Of a DNA stretch of 64,000 bases, positions 59,085-64,000 are shown in pieces; positions within the stretch are counted from its first letter, which is position 1; the number at the start of each line of letters is the position of its first letter. The position numbers and the translations under genes were made by a program. The DNA comes from Elusimicrobiales bacterium (lineage in GTDB: Bacteria > Elusimicrobiota > Elusimicrobia > Elusimicrobiales > UBA9959). A model generated the notes under the pieces. That model did not search any database and was not told the origin of the DNA. It saw nothing but the letters and a program-made list of their open reading frames with translations. Location of the stretch: positions 62,001 to 126,000 of the forward strand of contig JAQTOU010000003.1 of assembly GCA_028713125.1 (NCBI GenBank). Reading direction: 5' to 3'.

Positions 59085-59151
59085 CCGTAATACTACCTAG
59101 CGTACAGGGCATTACTCCTAATAGAACCCGGAGCGGTCATGGGGCTATACT
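59085..59151 (+). promoter_or_regulatory. Bipartite promoter element, copy G (PorV/adhesin operon)
   Basis: Box 1 CCGTAATACTACCTA at 59085-59099, box 2 TACTCCTAATAG at 59113-59124 (offset 28; its first seven bases TACTCCT fit the NarL heptamer TACYYMT), -10 TATACT at 59146-59151 (offset 61). The gene ATG at 59158 sits where transcription should start, so this looks leaderless. Confidence 0.78.
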
Positions 59152-59157
59152 AACCCT

Positions 59158-59733
59158 ATGGCGACCTATGGCGGGGAAAAAACAAGAACAACTCCTGATT
59201 TGAGCCGCTGGCTCGCCGCGGCGGCTTTGCTGACCGGCTCCCTGGTCTACGCCGAGGTGCTGATAAGTTCCCAATATTCCCTTTCCGCTCCCGTGATGGC
59301 CGGCGGCGGCGCAAACACTGTTTCTGCTAACTACAGGATCCAGACCGGGATCCTCGGGCAGGCCGTGGCCGGCGGCGCGCAAAGCCTCAATTACAATAAT
59401 TCAGGCGGTTTCGTGGTCCCGACTCTCGCCCTCCCGGCCGCCGATCTGCACGACGCCTACGTGTATCCGAATCCCTTCAAACCTAACAGCCCCGGCAGGT
59501 TCCAGGCCGCGGAGATAACCTTCGGGCACCTGCCGGCCGATGCGACTATCAGCGTCTTCGCGATAACCGGGAGACAGGTAGCGAAGCTTCACAAGACCGA
59601 CACTACGGTCGATTTCTACAAATGGAACGTTACGAACAGCGAAGGGCAGAAGCTGGCCAGCGGCGTTTACATATATTTTATGACGGCGCCGGGCGGCGGC
59701 AAGGCCAGGGGTAAATTCGCGGTGATAAGATAA
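59158..59733 (+). CDS. Exported protein with a type-9-secretion-like C-terminal domain
   Basis: 191 residues. A signal stretch (RWLAAAALLTGSLVYA, after a basic start) is followed by SSQYSLSAPVMAGGGANTVSANYRIQTGILGQAV. The C-terminal 95 residues, from AYVYPNPFKPNSPGRFQAAEITF to the final GKFAVIR, match the FlgD-Ig/type-A sorting-domain pattern: VYPNPF start, ITGRQVAKL, WNVTNSEGQKLASGVYIYF. The next gene is PorV, the usual partner for such domains. The ATG at 59158 is exactly where transcription is predicted to begin. The stop overlaps the porV start (TAATG). Confidence 0.78.
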   Translation: MATYGGEKTRTTPDLSRWLAAAALLTGSLVYAEVLISSQYSLSAPVMAGGGANTVSANYRIQTGILGQAVAGGAQSLNYNNSGGFVVPTLALPAADLHDAYVYPNPFKPNSPGRFQAAEITFGHLPADATISVFAITGRQVAKLHKTDTTVDFYKWNVTNSEGQKLASGVYIYFMTAPGGGKARGKFAVIR

Positions 59734-60698
59734 TGGCTATTAAAAAGACCATGAAAGCGGCGGCTTTGGCGGCTTTGGGGCTGCTGGGAGGCGCCAATTA
59801 TGCTTTTGCCGGTGGCGGGCAGGGCACGAGCGCGTTCCAGTTCCTCCAGTTGGGCGTGGGCGCGCGGCCGGCGGCGATGGGCGAGACTTTCGCCGGCGTG
59901 GCGGACGATGTGAATTCTATTTACTGGAACCCGGCGGGCCTGGCCGGGCTGGAGCGCCGCGAAGCGACCTTGTCGCACGCTCTTTGGCTTGAAGGCATCA
60001 CCTATTCCAACGGCGCCTGCGCCCTGCCACTGCGGAAGGGGACCATAGGCGTTGCGTTCAATGTCCTGAATACGGGAGACATCCAGAAAGTCGATAATAC
60101 GGGGCTGCGGCTCGCCGAGAACTTTAACCAGGTGGACGCTATGGGGATTTTTTCTTATGCCCGCAAGCGGGGCGCGCTGGCGCTGGGCGCTAATCTTAAA
60201 TATATTTCCTCCCGCATAGAAGAGGAGACCGCGCATTCGTACGCCGCCGACCTCGGGGCGCTCTACAGCGGCTTCAGGCCCTGGGGGAAAAAACTCAGTT
60301 TAGGCCTATCCGTGCAGAATATGGGTACAAAGGCCGAATATGTCTCTGAAAAATTTTCCCTGCCGGTCGTGATCCGCGCGGGTGGGTCCCTGCAGCTGTT
60401 TAAAAGCCTGCTGATCGCCTCCGACCTTAATTATATGGAGGGGAATGTTAATTTACATTCCGGAGCCGAATACACGCGCGCCTTTGGAACTGTGGTGCTG
60501 GCGGCGCGGGCCGGTTTCAAAGACGACACCATAAAAGAGCTGGGCGCGCTCTCCGGGCTGACCGCCGGCCTGGGCGTAAAATGGGGCGGCTACCAGCTGG
60601 ACTACGCCTGGAATTCTTTTACCGACCTGGGAATAACCCAGCGGATCTCTCTCGGCATCAAATTCGGCGGTATTAAAATAGGCGGAACCAGTCTATGA
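59733..60698 (+). CDS. PorV/PorQ-family outer-membrane barrel
   Basis: 321 residues. Signal peptide MAIKKTMKAAALAALGLLGGANYAFA. Then the family blocks GTSAFQFLQLGVGARPAAMGETFAGVADDVNSIYWNPAGLAGLERREATLSHALWLEGITYSNGAC, and later strands (LSLGLSVQNMG, WGGYQLDYAWNSFTDLGITQRISLGIKFG). PorV carries substrates of the type 9 secretion system to the cell surface. It is coupled to the gene before and to the adhesin after (ATGA). Other type 9 core genes are not in the window. Confidence 0.88.
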   Translation: MAIKKTMKAAALAALGLLGGANYAFAGGGQGTSAFQFLQLGVGARPAAMGETFAGVADDVNSIYWNPAGLAGLERREATLSHALWLEGITYSNGACALPLRKGTIGVAFNVLNTGDIQKVDNTGLRLAENFNQVDAMGIFSYARKRGALALGANLKYISSRIEEETAHSYAADLGALYSGFRPWGKKLSLGLSVQNMGTKAEYVSEKFSLPVVIRAGGSLQLFKSLLIASDLNYMEGNVNLHSGAEYTRAFGTVVLAARAGFKDDTIKELGALSGLTAGLGVKWGGYQLDYAWNSFTDLGITQRISLGIKFGGIKIGGTSL

Positions 60699-63600
60699 AA
60701 AATATAAAAAACCTTAAAACTCTCAACAATGCATTGTTAGTACTGTTCATAGCTTTAACAGCCGCGGCCGCTCCTGCGCTCGGGGCCGTTCCTGAATTGA
60801 TAAATTTCCAGGGAAAGCTTACGAACTCGGCCGGGAATCCGGTTACCGCGGCGGTCCTCATGGTTTTCAGGCTTTATACCGGCCCCGGCGCCGCCACGCC
60901 GGTCTGGACGGAAAGCCAGGATGTGACCCCTGACGCTTACGGGATTTACAGCGTGCTATTGGGCTCGGCAGCGCCTTTCAATGCTTTCAGCATAAGTTTC
61001 TCCACCGCTTACTGGCTGGGCGTGTCGGTCGGGACAGACGGGGAGATGCTGCCCCGCTACAGGCTGGTTTCCTCCGCGTATTCTTTATATTCCCTGAACA
61101 GCGCCACCGCGGCCTGGGCCGGCGGCGTAGATTGGCCTTCAATAACCAACAAGCCGAACCTTACTATCCAGGGGAACGCCTTCAATGATATTAATGAGCT
61201 TGTACGCCTGGACGCCTTCCAGAGATTGCCGGCGGTCGACGGCTCGCTGCTGACCGGCATAGCCACGGCTTTCCTTGCGGACGGCTCCGTCACTACGGTG
61301 AAGCTGGCCAACAACGCGGTGACCGACGCGAAAGTATCGCTCTCGACCGCGGCTATCTCTTTGGGAAAATTCGACGATGAGCGCGTGGCGATAAGTACGC
61401 GGGCCGTTTCGGGCGGCATTCATAATATCGCGGGCAGATTCGTGCAGCTCGGCTCCGACGGTTTTCTTCCTTCCTTGAACGGTTCCAATCTTTTAAATCT
61501 TACGAAGGCCCAGGTGGGCCTGGGCAGCGCGGATAATACCTCCGACGCCGCCAAGCCCGTGTCCACGGCGCAGCAGACGGCGCTGGACCTTAAAGCCAGC
61601 CTCTCCGGCGCTATATTCACCGGCGCTATCAGCGCCACGAACCTGTCCGGGAGCAATTCCGGCGACGAGACCGCCGTTTCCATAAAGAGCGCGCTGGGTT
61701 CCGCCACCTCGCTGGCGGACGGTTACCTTACTTCAGTAGACTGGATCGCTTTCAACGCAAAACTGGCTTCGAACGGGAACGGCTCCGGCCTCACAGGTCT
61801 TACAAAGACGCAGGTGGGCCTGGGCAACGTTACCAATACCTCGGACGCGGCTAAACCCGTGTCCACGGCGCAGCAGACGGCGCTGGACCTGAAAGCCGAC
61901 CTTACCGGGGCGGCCTTCAGCGGGGTAATTTCCGCCGTGAACCTGTCAGGGACCAATACCGGTGACGAAAATGCCGGTTCGATAAAGACTAAATTGGGCG
62001 CGGCCACCTCCCTGGCTGACGGCTACCTAAGTTCCGCGGACTGGGCCGTGTTCAACGGCAAACTTGCGGTTAACGGAAATGGTTCGACCCTGACCGGCCT
62101 TACGAAGACGCAGGTGGGCCTGGGCAATGTTTCAAATACTTCCGACGCGGCCAAGCCTGTGTCCACGGCGCAGCAGACGGCGCTGGACCTGAAGGCTGAC
62201 CTGACCGGGGCGGTGTTCAGCGGCGCGATCAGCGCCACTAACCTGTCCGGGACCAATACCGGGGACGAGAACGCCGGTTCGATAAAGACCAAACTGGGCG
62301 CGGCCACCTCGCTGGCGGACGGCTATCTGACTTCAGTTGATTGGGCGGCGTTCAACGGCAAACTGGCTGCTAACGGGAATGGTTCCAGCCTCACCGGCCT
62401 TACGAAGACGCAGGTGGGCCTGGGCAACGTTACAAACACTTCCGACGCTGCCAAGCCCGTGTCCACGGCCCAGCAGACGGCGCTGGACCTTAAAGCTGAC
62501 CTCGCCGGCGCGACCTTCGGCGGCGCGATATCAGCCACAAATCTTTCCGGGACCAATACCGGAGACGAAACCGGCGCCTCGGTGAAGAGCAAACTGGGCG
62601 CGGCCACCTCGCTGTCGGACGGCTACCTGACTTCCGTGGATTGGGCGGCGTTCAGCGGCAAGCTGTCGGCCAACGGGAACGGCTCGAGCCTCACCGGCCT
62701 TACGAAGGCGCAGGTGGGCCTGGGCAGCGCGGATAATACCTCGGACGCCGCCAAACCGGTCTCCACGGCGCAGCAGACGGCCCTTAACCTGAAGTCCAAC
62801 CTGGATTCACCGGCTTTCACCGGCACTGTTACCGGAATTACGAGCGCGATGGTTGGCCTGGGAAGCGTGAACAATACGGCGGACGCGCTGAAACCGGTCT
62901 CGTCCGCCCAGCAGTCGGCGCTGGACTTGAAGGCGAACCTCACAGGCGCGGCATTTACCGGCGCTATCACGGCCCCCAACTTATCCGGGAGCAATACCGG
63001 CGACCAGGTCTCGGTAACGGGCAATGCCGGGACCGTGACCAACGGCGTTTATACCACGGGGTCATACGCCAACCCGGCATGGATAACCAGCCTGGCGGCC
63101 AATAAGATAGACCTGTCCACGGTGACGGCGGCGATAACGTCCCTGCAGCTCGCCCTTTCTACCGCGGTCTATACTGTCGGGAACCAAACTATAGGCGGGA
63201 TAAAAACTTTCTCAAGCGCCATCGCCGGCGATATCAGCGGCAACGCGGCCACGGTGACGACTAACGCGAACCTTACCGGCGTAGTGACAAGCGTCGGCAA
63301 CGCTACCTCCATCGGCGCCGGCGCTATCGGCAACGCCATGCTGGCGAACGGGGCGGTCGCGAACCTGTCCGGCACAAATACCGGTGACCAGACCACAATA
63401 AGCGGCAATGCCGGAACCGTGACCAACGGCGTTTATACTACGGGGAACCAGACCATAGGCGGGATAAAAACATTCTCGAGCACCATAGCCGGAGATATCA
63501 GCGGCAATGCCGCCACGGCGACCAGCGCTGTGAGCGCCGGGAGAGCCGCGAATATAGCCGGCGGTTCTATCGGCCAGCTCCCGTACCAGACAGGTGCTGA

Positions 63601-64000
63601 TGCTACGGGTCTGCTTGCAGCCGGCACGCCGGGACAGGTACTGCAGAGCAATGGCGCGGCGGCGCCGAACTGGATAACTCCCTCCGGCGGTGATGTCTTT
63701 AAGGCCGGAACCCAGACTTTCACCGGGCAGAACACCTTTACCTCGACCATTACCGCCAAGGGCTACGCGAACGCGGCCCAGACCGTGGTAATTACGAATC
63801 AGACCTCTTTCGCGGCCGACGGCTCGGGAGTGGTATTGCTGACCTTCTCCGGGACCGCTAACGTCGCTACCGTCACCGGCTGCGCCTCGGGAGCCGTGGG
63901 GCAAGGCCAGATCGTAACTTTTGTGGAAGCGGCCTGGACCGTCGGCGGCGTGAGCTTCGTCGACACCCTGCGCGCCAGCGCCGCGGACGATACGATGCTC
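60695..64000 (+). CDS. Large exported protein with phage-tail-fibre-type repeats (runs off the right edge)
   Basis: At least 1100 residues with no stop before the window end. N-terminal signal (NALLVLFIALTAAAAPALGA), then an LINFQGKLTNSAGNPVTAAVLMVFRLYTG domain often found at the start of surface proteins. It is followed by 100-residue repeats with VGLGNVTNTSDAAKPVSTAQQTALDLKA, the classic collar repeat of tail fibres, and by TNGVYTTGNQTIGGIKTFSS blocks. The start overlaps the porV stop (ATGA). It is likely a surface adhesin exported with the PorV system. No phage structural genes are nearby. The true C-terminus, perhaps with a sorting domain, is outside the window. Confidence 0.82.
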   Translation, partial: MKNIKNLKTLNNALLVLFIALTAAAAPALGAVPELINFQGKLTNSAGNPVTAAVLMVFRLYTGPGAATPVWTESQDVTPDAYGIYSVLLGSAAPFNAFSISFSTAYWLGVSVGTDGEMLPRYRLVSSAYSLYSLNSATAAWAGGVDWPSITNKPNLTIQGNAFNDINELVRLDAFQRLPAVDGSLLTGIATAFLADGSVTTVKLANNAVTDAKVSLSTAAISLGKFDDERVAISTRAVSGGIHNIAGRFVQLGSDGFLPSLNGSNLLNLTKAQVGLGSADNTSDAAKPVSTAQQTALDLKASLSGAIFTGAISATNLSGSNSGDETAVSIKSALGSATSLADGYLTSVDWIAFNAKLASNGNGSGLTGLTKTQVGLGNVTNTSDAAKPVSTAQQTALDLKADLTGAAFSGVISAVNLSGTNTGDENAGSIKTKLGAATSLADGYLSSADWAVFNGKLAVNGNGSTLTGLTKTQVGLGNVSNTSDAAKPVSTAQQTALDLKADLTGAVFSGAISATNLSGTNTGDENAGSIKTKLGAATSLADGYLTSVDWAAFNGKLAANGNGSSLTGLTKTQVGLGNVTNTSDAAKPVSTAQQTALDLKADLAGATFGGAISATNLSGTNTGDETGASVKSKLGAATSLSDGYLTSVDWAAFSGKLSANGNGSSLTGLTKAQVGLGSADNTSDAAKPVSTAQQTALNLKSNLDSPAFTGTVTGITSAMVGLGSVNNTADALKPVSSAQQSALDLKANLTGAAFTGAITAPNLSGSNTGDQVSVTGNAGTVTNGVYTTGSYANPAWITSLAANKIDLSTVTAAITSLQLALSTAVYTVGNQTIGGIKTFSSAIAGDISGNAATVTTNANLTGVVTSVGNATSIGAGAIGNAMLANGAVANLSGTNTGDQTTISGNAGTVTNGVYTTGNQTIGGIKTFSSTIAGDISGNAATATSAVSAGRAANIAGGSIGQLPYQTGADATGLLAAGTPGQVLQSNGAAAPNWITPSGGDVFKAGTQTFTGQNTFTSTITAKGYANAAQTVVITNQTSFAADGSGVVLLTFSGTANVATVTGCASGAVGQGQIVTFVEAAWTVGGVSFVDTLRASAADDTML
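61501..62830 (+). repeat. Tandem 300-bp repeats in the adhesin gene
   Basis: The anchor CAGGTGGGCCTGGGCA recurs at 61511, 61811, 62111, 62411 and 62711, exactly 300 bp apart. That gives four full units and part of a fifth. Unit positions 1-120 are nearly identical; later parts vary. A diverged, shorter copy starts near 62850, and a second motif family (TTCTCGAGC-type blocks near 63200 and 63470) follows. Confidence 0.92.

Noticed and set aside
61501-62830. CRISPR-like or satellite array
   Set aside because: The 300-bp units are in frame, coding and contiguous, with no short repeats and unique spacers.
61420-63042. Series of 94-codon minus-strand frames in the adhesin repeats
   Set aside because: They recur every 300 bp because the DNA repeat does; no ribosome sites. 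They are mirrors of the plus-strand coding repeats.
60695-64000. Prophage tail-fibre locus
   Set aside because: No capsid, tail, integrase or packaging genes nearby; the gene has a signal peptide and sits in a PorV operon.

Overview
This is a GC-rich bacterial chromosome segment of 64 kb that includes the replication-origin neighbourhood (origin-like DNA, dnaA, dnaN, a DUF721/DciA-like gene, gyrB, gyrA). No rRNA, tRNA, CRISPR array or transposase gene was seen. The organism has a Gram-negative envelope: TamA/TamB, OmpA, phospholipase PldA, lipoproteins, outer-membrane barrels and PorV-like proteins. It also has PilT and secreted proteins with a type-9-like C-terminal domain and an N-terminal 'INFQGKLT' domain. 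This mix fits an uncultured Elusimicrobiota-like bacterium best, but that is an inference from gene content and style only.

Layout. 1-5.5 kb (minus strand) is an operon: NadD-YqeK fusion, LytR_C protein, PilT, a cyclic-nucleotide-binding protein, RsfS with a histone-H1-like tail, and ArgRS (cut by the window edge). 5.5-9.2 kb holds a DUF2064-like gene and the TldE/TldD pair. 9.2-17.5 kb is the origin and replication/gyrase block. 17.5-22.2 kb holds MarC, ProC, a B12-type radical SAM protein, an esterase and an exported lambda-endolysin-like enzyme. 22.3-22.75 kb is a non-coding transcription unit with a near-consensus promoter, a strong terminator and almost no adenine; I cannot assign it to any known RNA family. 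22.8-33 kb holds metabolic and unknown genes: nucleotidase, zinc ribbons, a caspase-like exported protein, an AAA kinase, Pcp, a PfkB kinase, adenosine deaminase and a metallophosphoesterase. 33-60.7 kb is an envelope/signalling region: a CheB-CheR-PAS-histidine kinase, two NarL-type regulators, one receiver-only regulator, a second histidine kinase, BON proteins, TamAB, OmpA, BrkB, PldA, outer-membrane barrels, a PA2778/PA2779 peptidase operon and a Ca2+-type P-ATPase. 59-64 kb holds a type-9-like secreted protein, PorV, and a large exported protein with phage-tail-fibre repeats that runs off the right edge.

The most interesting observation is a bipartite promoter element found eight times between 33 and 59 kb. 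It has a CCGTAATACTACC-like box, a second box (consensus near AATTCCGAATTG) starting 28-29 bp downstream, and a TATACT-like -10 hexamer 60-61 bp from the first box. There is no recognisable -35. It precedes the CheB/R kinase, the receiver-only regulator, the OMP-regulator-kinase operon, the BON operon, a small unknown protein, pldA, an OMP-peptidase-ATPase operon and the PorV/adhesin operon. I infer an envelope-stress regulon that probably feeds back on its own two-component regulators. The second is the adenine-poor RNA at 22.36-22.75 kb.
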